Assembly (NCBI GenBank): GCA_041691315.1
Contig: JBEPUW010000019.1
Location: 1-64,000 of the forward strand
Direction of reading: 5' to 3'
Source: Poindextera sp041691315
GTDB lineage: Bacteria > Pseudomonadota > Alphaproteobacteria > Caulobacterales > Caulobacteraceae
Length of the DNA: 64,000 bases
The position numbers and the translations under genes were made by a program. The notes under the pieces are model-generated. The model saw only the letters and a program-made list of their open reading frames with translations. It had not been told where the DNA came from and ran no database searches. This document shows, in pieces, positions 1 to 7,912 of the stretch. How positions within the stretch are numbered: the first letter of the stretch is position 1; each line of letters opens with the position of its first letter.

Positions 1-606
1 TCAGATACGCCCGTGCACTAACATTGAAACTGGATCACCACTCGGGGGCAGGCCAGCGTCTTAGCGACCCGAGCCTTCAACGATCTGATATTGATCAGGT
101 TCCCATACCACCACCTGCCGCTCGGCCTCACCCAGCGCAGCCCGCGCGGCGGACAAATTGGAGACGAGATAGCTGGTCGGGGGCCTGTTCACGACATCGC
201 CCCAGCCTTGCCAGCCGCGTAAGCCTTTACGGAACAGGAGGGCATCCCCGGTCCCCGGTCGCGGTCTACACCTGTACGATCCGCAAATGCCGTTGGCAAT
301 TGGAGGACATGGCGGGGAATTGCCTTCGTGTCGCGTCCCGTAGCAAGTCCGCCTGCACGGACGAAACCACGCTCAGCGGGTCAAGCTCGGTCTGGAAAAC
401 CATGGGGCGGCCGAGATGGATCGCGAGCCCGCGCCGGCGTAAGCGGCACTTGAGGGCCGGGCCTAGCCAGCGCCGAAGGGGTCGACCGCGCAATGCGAAG
501 GCGGTGCTGCCGATTAGGCGACCGTTTTGTCCAGGGTCTACGACGGCAAGACGCCCCTTCCGACATGAATTCTTTCAGTTCCGACTATGGCGGGCGGTCC
601 GACTGC
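1..606. other. no supportable gene; possible decayed coding
   Basis: Open frames exist on both strands, but none has a coherent protein composition across its length. The minus strand has a stretch ending in TAA at 61-63 that reads WEPDQYQIVEGSGR at its end, and another frame around 280-420 that reads plausibly (LDPLSVVSSVQADLL). Joining them needs a frameshift and no family is recognised. It may be a degraded gene; I see nothing I can name. Confidence 0.4.
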
Positions 607-1053
607 TTATGGCGTCGTCCAACAGGGCGCCAAGCGTCCCGCGCTCGAATTCTCGCCAACCGACGAAACTCGCCCCCCGGAATCGACCAGGAAACATCTG
701 GCATCGATCACGCCCGGCCGCCCGCTTCCAAGATGGAGAAAGCCAACTTGCCAACCGTCATCAGGCGCCGGCCTGGTCTCGATAGACGCCGGGGGCAATG
801 CGCGCGACGTGAAGCTGCGAAGATCAGGGTGGACCTGGAGTACCCGATCAACTGCAGCGGAAGCGGTTCGGATCGGTGAACGACCGGCAAAGCGGTCACT
901 GAATGGACCCTCTTGCAACCGAGGCGCAGGGTAGTTCGTGCAAGAGGACATGAGCGTGGCGGCGAGGCCGGCGACTGCGCCGATTGGAAGCCCGGTCGTC
1001 GTTGCACTCCGCACCAAGCGCTGGATCGTCGCCTTGCTAGCCAGCTTTGCCAT
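607..1053 (-). CDS. hypothetical protein with lipoprotein-like N-terminus
   Basis: A 148-residue product of unknown function. From the chosen ATG the protein has a short basic stretch (KATIQRLVRS), a hydrophobic segment (GAVAGLAATL) and then SSC at about residue 37, resembling a lipoprotein signal, though the n-region is long. The second half (VGFLHLGSG, then CFLVDSGGRVSSVGE) has the alternating composition of a real beta-rich domain. The reading frame stays open upstream to 1167, but the upstream residues look non-coding, so the internal ATG was preferred; a GAGAGG sequence lies about 13 nt before it. The last dozen residues look out of character and may reflect a frameshift. The neighbourhood is poorly coding, so this is a moderate call. 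Confidence 0.4.
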   Translation of the reverse strand: MAKLASKATIQRLVRSATTTGLPIGAVAGLAATLMSSCTNYPAPRLQEGPFSDRFAGRSPIRTASAAVDRVLQVHPDLRSFTSRALPPASIETRPAPDDGWQVGFLHLGSGRPGVIDARCFLVDSGGRVSSVGENSSAGRLAPCWTTP

Positions 1054-1395
1054 GTCGCTAGGTTCGCCTCTCGCGGCGGGCCCGACAAGATGATCCGGCC
1101 ATTCATGGCGCTTCTTCCACACGGACAATGCGGACTTCCCTCTCCCAAACGCATCTCGTCGCCGCATGGGTGAAGACGGTCGATCTTGCGCCGCTGGGGG
1201 GGCTCCAGGCCTGACGACCAGCCTTGGAACCGCAAAACCAGACGTCGGCGGATCGGCTGCGGGCCGCGGAACTTGCGTTTATGTCACCGCAGCAACGCGC
1301 GTTGCGAGCACCTAGTTTGCACGGCCCTTCGATAGCGCTCTGCTGCGTGTCAGATGAGGCAAAGCTTCGCCGGCCGGAACGCTGGCGCGCCCGCC
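1054..1395. other. intergenic, no gene seen
   Basis: Frames here are open only because of GC content and have arginine/proline-rich translations. I see no gene, repeat or RNA in this stretch. Confidence 0.5.
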
Positions 1396-1641
1396 TTACG
1401 GTTGAGCAACAGCCTCTCGATGCTCCGCCCTTGCAGCCTCTAACACCTCGTGGGCCGCATCCAGATTCATCGTGGCGATTCCGAGTCCGACAACCACGTC
1501 AGGCCAGACGGAGTCCAGGACGGCCGTAGCGATCCCCGCCGCGATGATCCCAACATTGGTTATGGTGTCATTGCGCGCGGACATGTGATGGTGAGGGTGC
1601 TGGGCAAGAAATGCGATGACGGACCAACGCCACTCAGCCAT
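1396..1641 (-). pseudogene. C-terminal fragment of a CDF-family cation efflux protein
   Basis: The 81-residue frame contains HPHHHMSARNDTITNVGI followed by a hydrophobic span with WPDVVVGLGIA and a short tail. This pattern (histidine-rich loop, SARND, then WPD and the last membrane helix) is what the end of the transmembrane domain looks like in a cation diffusion facilitator subfamily, in which the native protein pumps divalent metals out of the cytoplasm. Roughly the first four helices are missing, because the frame begins just inside the next gene (8-nt overlap with the gene ending at 1634). It is therefore either a remnant or a small derivative translated by coupling. Transport function is not expected. 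Subfamily assignment is from motif memory only. Confidence 0.5.
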
Positions 1642-1822
1642 CCGGGGCCTGCCTAGCCTCCTGCCACAGCCTCCGCAGCTCTCTCATCAGGACCGGTCCG
1701 CTAACTTGTTTGGGATCCAACCCTTCCCTCTTGAGCTGTTCGCGGATTTCGGAGGCCCTTTTGTATTGGCCTGATCTGGCCAAGGCGAAAGCACGTTCGA
1801 GCGATGTCTGATTTCCGGCCAT
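1634..1822 (-). CDS. small hypothetical protein, 62 aa
   Basis: Encodes a short, charged, probably helical protein (SLERAFALARSGQYKRASEIREQL, shortened here) with an N-terminal half that looks like a single TPR-like or bundle helix pair and a C-terminal LRRLWQEAR helix. It has no signal peptide or membrane segment. It lies third in a minus-strand run of tiny genes: 10 nt separate it from the gene ending at 1833, and its end overlaps the CDF fragment. Small proteins with this composition are widespread, unnamed, in alphaproteobacteria. Function unknown. Confidence 0.55.
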   Translation of the reverse strand: MAGNQTSLERAFALARSGQYKRASEIREQLKREGLDPKQVSGPVLMRELRRLWQEARQAPDG

Positions 1823-1832
1823 GTTCAGATGC

Positions 1833-2027
1833 TTATTTGCCGGGGGCAGGATCGTTGTCGTGCGCGGCGCGAAGGATCGTCTCGGACGTGCTCTTCAAGA
1901 TCAGAAGCATGTCGTGATGAGGGGTGCCAGGCGCGGCCTGGATTAAGCGGCTCTCCGCGTCGACCAGGCCGCGCATCGCCTTCGCCAGGATATTCGCATG
2001 AAGGGCGGCGCGGCTGTCCTGGCTCAT
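1833..2027 (-). CDS. small hypothetical protein, 64 aa
   Basis: A short helical protein with the sequence features LHANILAKAMRG, VDAESRLIQAA and LKSTSETILRAAHD. The start ATG overlaps the stop of the upstream gene (ATGA-type overlap at 2024-2027), which indicates translational coupling with the ribbon-helix-helix-like protein. It has no transmembrane segment. The pairing with a small DNA-binding-like protein resembles mobile-element accessory operons, but no toxin fold is recognisable. Function unknown. Confidence 0.55.
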   Translation of the reverse strand: MSQDSRAALHANILAKAMRGLVDAESRLIQAAPGTPHHDMLLILKSTSETILRAAHDNDPAPGK

Positions 2028-2215
2028 GACTTATCGCCCAGCAAGCTCAGCCCCGCCCCCACGAGTGTGCGGATGGCCTGCGGCCGGCTGATCTTCTTGG
2101 GCTGCTTGGCAACGACGGCGTCCAGGGCGGCGAGTTGGTCGGCGGCTACGCGAACCTGAACAGGCGTCCCAACGCCCGTCCTAGGGCGACCTCTCTTTTT
2201 GATGTCAGAAACCAT
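2024..2215 (-). CDS. ribbon-helix-helix-like small DNA-binding protein
   Basis: A 63-residue protein beginning with a basic tail (VSDIKKRGRPRTG, reminiscent of an AT-hook RGRP core), followed by a short strand TPVQVRVAADQLAAL and a helix-turn-helix-like segment ending RPQAIRTLVGAGL. A strand plus two helices, with an S/R-R-x-A-I-R motif before the last helix, is what CopG/Arc-type ribbon-helix-helix proteins show. They bind DNA as dimers and repress their own promoters. It is first in the small operon running toward 1396, so autoregulation is likely. Fold assignment is by pattern only. Confidence 0.6.
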   Translation of the reverse strand: MVSDIKKRGRPRTGVGTPVQVRVAADQLAALDAVVAKQPKKISRPQAIRTLVGAGLSLLGDKS

Positions 2216-2382
2216 TTTCTATTGGTGCCAAAAAGACCGACCGGAAGGAAGCGGCAACTTCCAACTGGCCTTATCGCAGCGCCGACCATTCGAGGATCGG
2301 ACCGCCAATGCTAGCGGATGAGTACGTCGGTTAAGCCAAGACTGGCACGTCAGCCGCCGTGGGGTGGGGTTAGGACCGAGCT

Positions 2383-2748
2383 CTAGCGCAACAGGGGGCA
2401 GCGGCTAGCTGGCTGATTCCCCTTCAAGACCGCGTCACGGGCGGCGTTGGCACACCGGTCAATTTCTTCGCCAAATGCCCTGCAGCCTTCGACAAACGAA
2501 GCGCTCGTGCTGTTGCATCCGGAGTCGTCTTCGACGTGGTGTTGCTGAGCGTAAGCAAAGCCTGCGTCATCGTCTGAACAATCCTTGTCGCAGTCGACCG
2601 AGCCTTCGACCTGCTTGTAGGTCAGGCCCCGCATTGCTACCCGGGCGCCGGCAGCTGCCTGGACCGCGGCGGAGTCAGCGCGATCCTGCTGTGATGGGGT
2701 GCACGCCGTAAGGGCGCACGTCGCCGCGACCAGCCAAAACCTTTGCAA
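2383..2748 (-). CDS. cysteine-rich lipoprotein, TTG start
   Basis: A 121-residue protein whose first residues (MQRFWLVAATCALTACTPS) form a short lipoprotein signal with lipobox LTAC, so it should be lipid-anchored in the envelope. The mature part is acidic and has about seven more cysteines, including CDKDCSDDDAGF and a C-terminal RCPLLR, suggesting disulfides. The start is TTG at 2746-2748. An AGGAG on the minus strand lies 7 nt upstream, and the signal peptide begins exactly there, so this start is well supported. No known family. The neighbouring region is sparse and no operon partner is evident. Confidence 0.65.
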   Translation of the reverse strand: MQRFWLVAATCALTACTPSQQDRADSAAVQAAAGARVAMRGLTYKQVEGSVDCDKDCSDDDAGFAYAQQHHVEDDSGCNSTSASFVEGCRAFGEEIDRCANAARDAVLKGNQPASRCPLLR

Positions 2749-3053
2749 TCGAGTTCTCCTGCCGTTTTGTCACTCACTCATATACAGGCGCGGCCCTCAT
2801 GGGGCCTGGCTGGAAGTGATGGACCAGTCTCGATAGGGTCGCAGGTCGTGGCGCTATCATCCTCGATCAACAATACCCGCACGAGCCCTCACTACGCCGG
2901 GGCATGTGAAAGTGACCGCACATATCGGTCTTCATCCAGCTGGCTGCGGGTGCGTTAGCCCAGGTAGGGGCATTTGGCGGCGGCTTTCATTGCGGAACAA
3001 ATGATGCGGCATGGACTTAAGGTTCTTCAAAGTTGAACGTGTCCCTGGAGCCA
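2749..3053. other. intergenic, no gene seen
   Basis: Apart from the ribosome binding site of the minus-strand lipoprotein at its left end, I see no convincing frame, repeat or RNA here. Confidence 0.45.
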
Positions 3054-3209
3054 ATGAAGGCCGAAGACTGCAACGAACGTGCGCGAGAGGCACTGAAGTG
3101 TGCTGCGGAAAGTACGGAACCGATAGCCAACGCCCACTGGCTGCTTTTGGCGCGTCAGTGGGAATGGCTTGGCCGGATGGCTAGTCGGCATCGCCCCCAA
3201 CCAAAGTAG
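3054..3209 (+). CDS. short conserved-type hypothetical protein, 51 aa
   Basis: A short frame not obvious by length. From ATG it encodes MKAEDCNERAREALKCAAE, then HWLLLARQWEWLGRMA, then a basic tail and TAG. The pattern C..RA.EA...A......A....LLAR.WE.LA is common in small alphaproteobacterial proteins of unknown function, probably two amphipathic helices. The frame is open upstream to a stop at 3018, so a GTG at 3039 (five residues longer) is an alternative start; neither has a strong ribosome binding site. The codon composition is clearly more gene-like than the flanks. Confidence 0.5.
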   Translation: MKAEDCNERAREALKCAAESTEPIANAHWLLLARQWEWLGRMASRHRPQPK

Positions 3210-3602
3210 GTATGCGCAACACTGGCTGGCGGCCTTCGCCATCGACCCGCGTATGCCTAGCCTCACGGCTGCGTGAGAACACAACCACTCAAGCAGCTGA
3301 ATGCGAGCGGGGATCGACGCCGTGCGGCCCAAAAAACAACCGGCGGCCAGTCCGACGGCCGCCATAACTAGATTTCGAGTACGAGGCCGGTTGAGATCAA
3401 TGACGGGAGTGCTACCTCGGCGACGAAGGCCGCGTGGAGCTAGTCCGCCGCGTGGCCGGCGCAGCAATCTTGCGAAGACTTCGGATTAAATTGTCTGGGT
3501 GGTAGCAACGCCGTCCGTCCGTCCGGTCGGTCGAAGGCCCTACCGAACCGGCTCGGCACCCATCGGCGGTCTCACAGCGCCGACGGGGTTTGTCGCACGC
3601 GC
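3210..3602. other. intergenic with a short CCGT-type microrepeat
   Basis: No coherent frame on either strand. A small simple-sequence run with repeated gtcc and gtcg units occurs around 3509-3532. Nothing else is recognised. Confidence 0.4.
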
Positions 3603-3821
3603 TTATGGAACGGGTCTTGATGAGTAAATGACCCGGTCGACTTTGGTCGTCACGGCGCGCAGCTCAAAAAAGTACGGCTGGTCCCAGCTTCCAGGGCCGA
3701 GCGCCTCCCTGATCGCCTCTTCGTCGTCGGGTGCGGTGATTGGCCTAATCCCCTTTAAGACGGGTTCGGGGTCGCCTGGTTTGATGAAGTAGAGATTCAT
3801 CAAGTAGCGGGTTTTGGCCAT
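3603..3821 (-). CDS. small hypothetical protein, 72 aa
   Basis: Encodes a small soluble protein starting MAKTRYLMNLYFIKPGDP, with further features EEAIREALGPGSWDQPYFFEL and a C-terminal strand KVDRVIYSS. The alternation of strands and one helix suggests a compact alpha/beta fold. The frame continues upstream to 3896, but the extra 25 residues have shadow-like composition, so the internal ATG is chosen; the MNLYF methionine seven codons later is another possibility. No family recognised and no operon partner adjacent. Confidence 0.55.
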   Translation of the reverse strand: MAKTRYLMNLYFIKPGDPEPVLKGIRPITAPDDEEAIREALGPGSWDQPYFFELRAVTTKVDRVIYSSRPVP

Positions 3822-4390
3822 GCGTCGCTCGGGGCAGCTTCGTCTGGCTGCCACCGATAGCGAAATATTTTTGTCGTCGCCTAGCCGCGGGCACAAGCGA
3901 CATCCGACCGTGGAAGAAAACGGACCGACTGAGACCGAAGGAGTTAGCCGCGGCGATCATATGAGCGGAGGCGCGGCAAATGGGGGTCCCGCGCTTGGAA
4001 GCGGGACCCCCTGCGGGCATCTCGGGGGTGTTACATGAGCAGCCCGTCATCAGGTTGACATGAAAGGCTCAGCCCGCAAATGAAAGTCCAAGGGTCGACG
4101 AGTCATTTTGTCGTGACCGGTTCGCGTTACCGTCAACTGCCGGGATCCTTAAGGCGTCGAGCTCGGCCTGGCGTGGGGTGCGGCAATATTGGCTATCATT
4201 GCCAAGCGTCTGACGCTGGCTTCGCGGAGCGTCGGGCTCCAGGCGCTCTGGCCCGTTAAGGTTCGAAAATTACCGAAGCGCCGGGCCGATGGGGCAATCA
4301 AACCAACGCCCCTGGGAGCTTGCTGCAACCAGCCGCTCACTCGCGCGTTACGTCGGAAGACGACTCTGTCAATTAGCTGGGAACCCCTTT
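3822..4390. other. intergenic region with a strong hairpin
   Basis: No coding frame is convincing. The stretch holds the hairpin listed at 3982-4011 and, at its right end, the leader of the glycine-zipper gene. No tRNA or repeat family recognised. Confidence 0.45.
3982..4011. terminator. perfect 11-bp GC hairpin
   Basis: The arms gggggtcccgc and gcgggaccccc are perfectly complementary around an 8-nt loop. There is no T-tract on either side, so it may be a rho-independent-like terminator lacking its U-run, an RNA stem or a DNA site. It lies upstream of the minus-strand gene that starts at 3821, not downstream of a recognised gene, which makes its role unclear. Confidence 0.4.
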
Positions 4391-5425
4391 ATGCTCAAGC
4401 TCACGCTGGCCGCCGGCCTCGCCGTCGCGGCCCTGATCCCCTCCATGGCTGCTGCTCAGTCCTGCCAGCAGCAGCGTGACACGCAGGTAGCCGGCACGGT
4501 CGTCGGAGCCGGACTGGGCGCCCTGGCCGGTAACGCCATCGGGGGCCGGCGCAACGGTCTGGCTGGAGCAATCATCGGGGGAGTCGGCGGCGCGGTCGTC
4601 GGCAACCAGCTGACCCGCCCAGCCTACGACTGTTCGCGAGCTTACGGGTTCTACGACAATGCCGGCATGTGGCACGCCACCAATACAGACCGCGCCAGCG
4701 CGTCCGGCTACTATGACCGCGATGGCAACTGGGTGAACGGCGCGCCGAACGGCTATTACGACAGTTCGGGCCGCTGGGTCGCCGGCGCATCCAGTCAGAC
4801 CCCTGACGGCTATTATGATAGCCGCGGCTACTGGGTCCCGGCATCGGCCGCCGGCTATTACGACAGCGATGGCCAGTGGGTCGCCGCTGCCGCGCCCGGA
4901 CATTGGGAAAACCATCCCCGCTGGGTGACCGGTCCCGCCACCGGCCATTATGACGTCCAGGGTCAATGGATTGCCGGGGCGCCAAGTGGCCATCGCAACG
5001 CCAACGGCGTCTGGGTCGCCGACGCCCAGCCCGGCTATTACGACGTCAACGGCCGTTGGATCCCCGGCCAGGTCATGGGCTATTACGACAGCCAGGGCCG
5101 CTGGGTCACGACCTCCTACGGCAACCGCGCCATTGGTCGCGACGTGAGTTACCAAACCCACGATCGTTGGGCTGGCGCGCCCGCGGACACACACGCGCGC
5201 GAAGACTGGCTGGAGCAGCGCATCCGCACTGGCATGGACCGTGGAAGCCTGAGCCGACACGACGCCCGGGACGCGCTGCAGACACTGCAATCAATCCGCG
5301 CCGACGAGTCGAATATGATGGGCCAGGACGGCCGCCTGCACCGCGGCGACCAAGCCAGGATCCAGGCCCGGCTGGATGACCTGAACAACAGCCTGCAGTG
5401 GACCGGCGGCGACCGCAACGACTAG
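4391..5425 (+). CDS. exported glycine-zipper protein with GYYD..G.W tandem repeats
   Basis: A 344-residue envelope protein. Residues 1-22 are a clear signal peptide (hydrophobic core AAGLAVAALIPSM, cleavage near AAAQ). Residues about 33-73 form a glycine-zipper membrane or outer-membrane domain (AGTVVGAGLGALAGNAIGG and GAIIGGVGGAVVGN). From about residue 80 to 235 there are nine to ten tandem units of about 15 residues with consensus GYYD..GRWVAGA, some degenerate (GHWENHPRW, GHRNANGVW). The C-terminal 90 residues are a charged helical region with LEQRIRTGMDRGSL. The start was chosen because the signal peptide begins at this ATG. Glycine-zipper 2TM proteins are typically outer-membrane or periplasmic; the repeats probably form stacked beta turns. 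Function unknown. Confidence 0.75.
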   Translation: MLKLTLAAGLAVAALIPSMAAAQSCQQQRDTQVAGTVVGAGLGALAGNAIGGRRNGLAGAIIGGVGGAVVGNQLTRPAYDCSRAYGFYDNAGMWHATNTDRASASGYYDRDGNWVNGAPNGYYDSSGRWVAGASSQTPDGYYDSRGYWVPASAAGYYDSDGQWVAAAAPGHWENHPRWVTGPATGHYDVQGQWIAGAPSGHRNANGVWVADAQPGYYDVNGRWIPGQVMGYYDSQGRWVTTSYGNRAIGRDVSYQTHDRWAGAPADTHAREDWLEQRIRTGMDRGSLSRHDARDALQTLQSIRADESNMMGQDGRLHRGDQARIQARLDDLNNSLQWTGGDRND

Positions 5426-5965
5426 ACGACCTTCAACGCCAATCCCTCGCAAAGGTCCCGGAGCGTTCGCTTCCGGTAAGCGAACCTCCTAGGCACGATC
5501 CACAAACCTCGGCGTCTATGTGACCACCATGCGGCGCGGTCGCTCTTGACGGCTTCGGCGGCTTGGCCTTCGTCTTCGGATTCTGCTGCTAGTCGGCGGC
5601 CAACGCGTTGCCGACGCCTGTCTGGCTGCTGCCGAATGGACCCCCGTTCCGGCGCATTGAGCGATTGCTGCAGGTCGTCGGCTCTACTGCTCGCGTCGCA
5701 TGGCGATCTCCTTTTCCGGGGAAAGTGCAAGCCCCGTCAAGGTTACGGGGCTCGCCCCACCTGAGGGAACCGATCGAAAATGTATGGCGGGTAGGCGTCT
5801 TTCACGCCACTCGCGGAGGTCAGATTCAGAACCAGGCTTTGCTGACTAAGGCGAGACGTTCTCGAGGGGTCGATGTCGAGGCGCGTCTTGAGGCCGTTCC
5901 ACTGCCGTTCATGTTCCCTAGAATACCCGCTGGAACTGCGCAGAGCGGCAGAGGGTGTTTGAGGG
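5426..5965. other. intergenic, no gene supported
   Basis: Frames on both strands are arginine/proline-rich shadows. A minus-strand frame overlapping the stop of the preceding gene ends with a slightly more gene-like stretch (FAYRKRTLRDLCEGLALKVV), but it lacks a start or a family. At the right end GAGGG at 5951-5955 may serve as ribosome binding site for the next gene. Confidence 0.4.
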
Positions 5966-7783
5966 ATGATTGATCGACGTATTTACAGGGCGACCGTTTC
6001 GAGCGTGGCGCTGCTTAGCATCGCGGGGTTTGCGCTTGGTGGGTGCAACCGCAATGGTCAATCATCAGCCACGTCGACCGCTCCACCGGCGCTCGCGGCT
6101 CTGCCCCTTTCGACGGACGCCGCCCCTGCGGCTGTACCGGCTCCCGTCGCGAGCGCCTTGCCGCCGGCACCCTTGGCCCCGGTCGGCCGACTTGCCGATC
6201 AATCCGAGCGCTACGCCTTTGCCGATAGGGCCGATGCGATGAACTCGGGCTTTGGCGACGCCCAACCCGACTACACGTTTGACTACGGAGGCGGCGAGCG
6301 GCCGTGGGTCTGGCGCGGCGATGATCAATCCGCACGGATTGCGGAGCCTTTGCCCGGCGGACGGGACCGATATTACTACTACGAGCCTGGGGCGCGGACC
6401 CCCTACCTCGTTCGGGATCGCGACTATAGCTACGGCTACGCTAACGGGGCGCTGGTGGTCATTTACGATCAACACGGCCGAGTGCTTCCGCCAGACTATT
6501 TAAGTCGCCAAGCGGATTTGGCGGGCCGTCTTCTGTCACGCGCGCAGGCGGTCCGTGAAGCCTCGGAGCGCCAGCAGCGGCAGGCAGTTGCCAGGTCCAG
6601 TTGGGTCGCGCGACACGATGAGATGGATGCAGAGCGCAACCAGTGGGACGCGCAACAGAATTCCGAACAGGACTGGCGCGCCTATCACGTACAGCACGAG
6701 CAGGAATATCAGGCACACTGGGACACTGAGCGATACCGGCGTGAAGCTGAAGCCGCTCGTTTTGCCCAAAGTTCGAACGACCCTCAGCAAGCGGAGCACG
6801 ATTGGCAGGCCGCTCGCCAAGCCCAGGCGAGAGCTGCCGCCGCCGGTCAGATCCTGCCCGCGCAGAACTCAAGCGACGGCCGCCTCTCGGGCGTCGCACC
6901 AGGGCAAATACCCTCGCCCCCTCAACAACCGACCTACAACGGCTTGGCTTCGTCACAGAATCCGCATCAAGACGGGCGAGGTCCGGGCGCACTAAGTCGT
7001 CAGGGGCAACCTGAAAATCGTCCGCCGCCGCCAAACTCGGCCGTGAGCGCCGCCGCGCTTGCCACTCAGCAACGTGCGATCGCGGCACAGGTGCAAGCCC
7101 AAGCCGCGGCTCGCCAAGCCGAGGCCCAGGCGGCGGCAGCGCGCCGCAGTAAGATGGATGCGCAACATCAAGCTGAGCTTGATGCAATGGCAAAGGCAAG
7201 GGCCGAAGCGGCGCGGCAGGCGGATGCACAGGCCGCAGCAAGCCGCCAAGCGGAAGTTGCCGCACATCAGCGGGCTCAACTGCTCGCTGACGCACAGGCC
7301 CGCGCCCAGGCCGATGCGATTCGCAAGGCGGACGCTCAGGCCAGCGCCGCCCGCCGGGCCCAAGCTGAGGAGCAGCAGAGACTCCAGCTAGAGACTCAAA
7401 CGCGAGCGCAGGCGCAAGCTGCTCGACAAGCAGAGGCGCAGGCTGCCGCGACACGCCAAGCCCAAATCGTCGCGCAACACCGGTTGCAGATCCAGTCTGA
7501 GGCTGCCGCCCAAGCCCAGGCTGCCGCGCGCCACGCTCCCTCGGAAGCGCAGGGCCCCGCGCAAGCAGGCCTGGGAATCCAGAGAGAACAGGCCCTGCAG
7601 GCGCAGCAGGCTGAACAAGCTCGAAGGAAAGCTCAGCGAGAGGCCAGGCGAGCGGCGGTGGCTGCTGGCGATCATAGCGACCCCAATGCGGCGGGAGATC
7701 CCGCGTCGGCGTCAAGCGATAAGGCGGCTCGTCGCCACCACAATGGTCCCGCAAGCGACCAGCCAGATCCCGGCCACCCCTGA
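5966..7783 (+). CDS. large coiled-coil lipoprotein with 35-residue Ala/Gln repeats
   Basis: A 605-residue protein with a lipoprotein signal (SVALLSIAGFALGGC, lipobox LGGC, Cys about 27), then an Ala/Pro linker, then a globular part (about 80-200) with DYTFDYGGGERPWVWRGDD and YYYYEPGARTPYLVRDRDYSY. Such Trp/Tyr-rich segments recur in alphaproteobacterial envelope proteins. From about 200 it is rich in Gln/Ala/Arg helices. Residues 382 to about 521 hold four repeats beginning ARQAEAQAAA at residues 382, 416, 451 and 486, that is 35-residue units equal to five heptads, as in TolA-like coiled coils. A lipid anchor plus a long coil suggests a periplasm-spanning tether, but this is inference. No family name; likely fast-evolving. 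Confidence 0.7.
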   Translation: MIDRRIYRATVSSVALLSIAGFALGGCNRNGQSSATSTAPPALAALPLSTDAAPAAVPAPVASALPPAPLAPVGRLADQSERYAFADRADAMNSGFGDAQPDYTFDYGGGERPWVWRGDDQSARIAEPLPGGRDRYYYYEPGARTPYLVRDRDYSYGYANGALVVIYDQHGRVLPPDYLSRQADLAGRLLSRAQAVREASERQQRQAVARSSWVARHDEMDAERNQWDAQQNSEQDWRAYHVQHEQEYQAHWDTERYRREAEAARFAQSSNDPQQAEHDWQAARQAQARAAAAGQILPAQNSSDGRLSGVAPGQIPSPPQQPTYNGLASSQNPHQDGRGPGALSRQGQPENRPPPPNSAVSAAALATQQRAIAAQVQAQAAARQAEAQAAAARRSKMDAQHQAELDAMAKARAEAARQADAQAAASRQAEVAAHQRAQLLADAQARAQADAIRKADAQASAARRAQAEEQQRLQLETQTRAQAQAARQAEAQAAATRQAQIVAQHRLQIQSEAAAQAQAAARHAPSEAQGPAQAGLGIQREQALQAQQAEQARRKAQREARRAAVAAGDHSDPNAAGDPASASSDKAARRHHNGPASDQPDPGHP

Positions 7784-7912
7784 ATATGACCGCGTCGTCG
7801 GAGATGCCCAGCAATTCGTGGCGCGTGCGGCTCGAGATCGATTTGATTGTCTCGAGAGACTCTGTCCCTCGCGGGGTTTGAACGCCGAGGAACGCCGTCA
7901 GAAGGTGAAGTC

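Noticed and set aside
24..785. Plus-strand frame of 253 codons at the window start
   Set aside because: Arg/Pro/Ser-rich without secondary-structure pattern or ribosome site; parts of the opposite strand look more gene-like.
3506..3532. Possible tandem repeat or CRISPR-like unit
   Set aside because: Only a short run of gtcc/gtcg words; no regularly spaced repeats or spacers and no cas genes in the window.
6459..7814. Minus-strand frame of 451 codons opposite the coiled-coil lipoprotein
   Set aside because: Arises from the repetitive GCC/CAG codons of the sense gene; Pro/Arg/Leu-rich and featureless.
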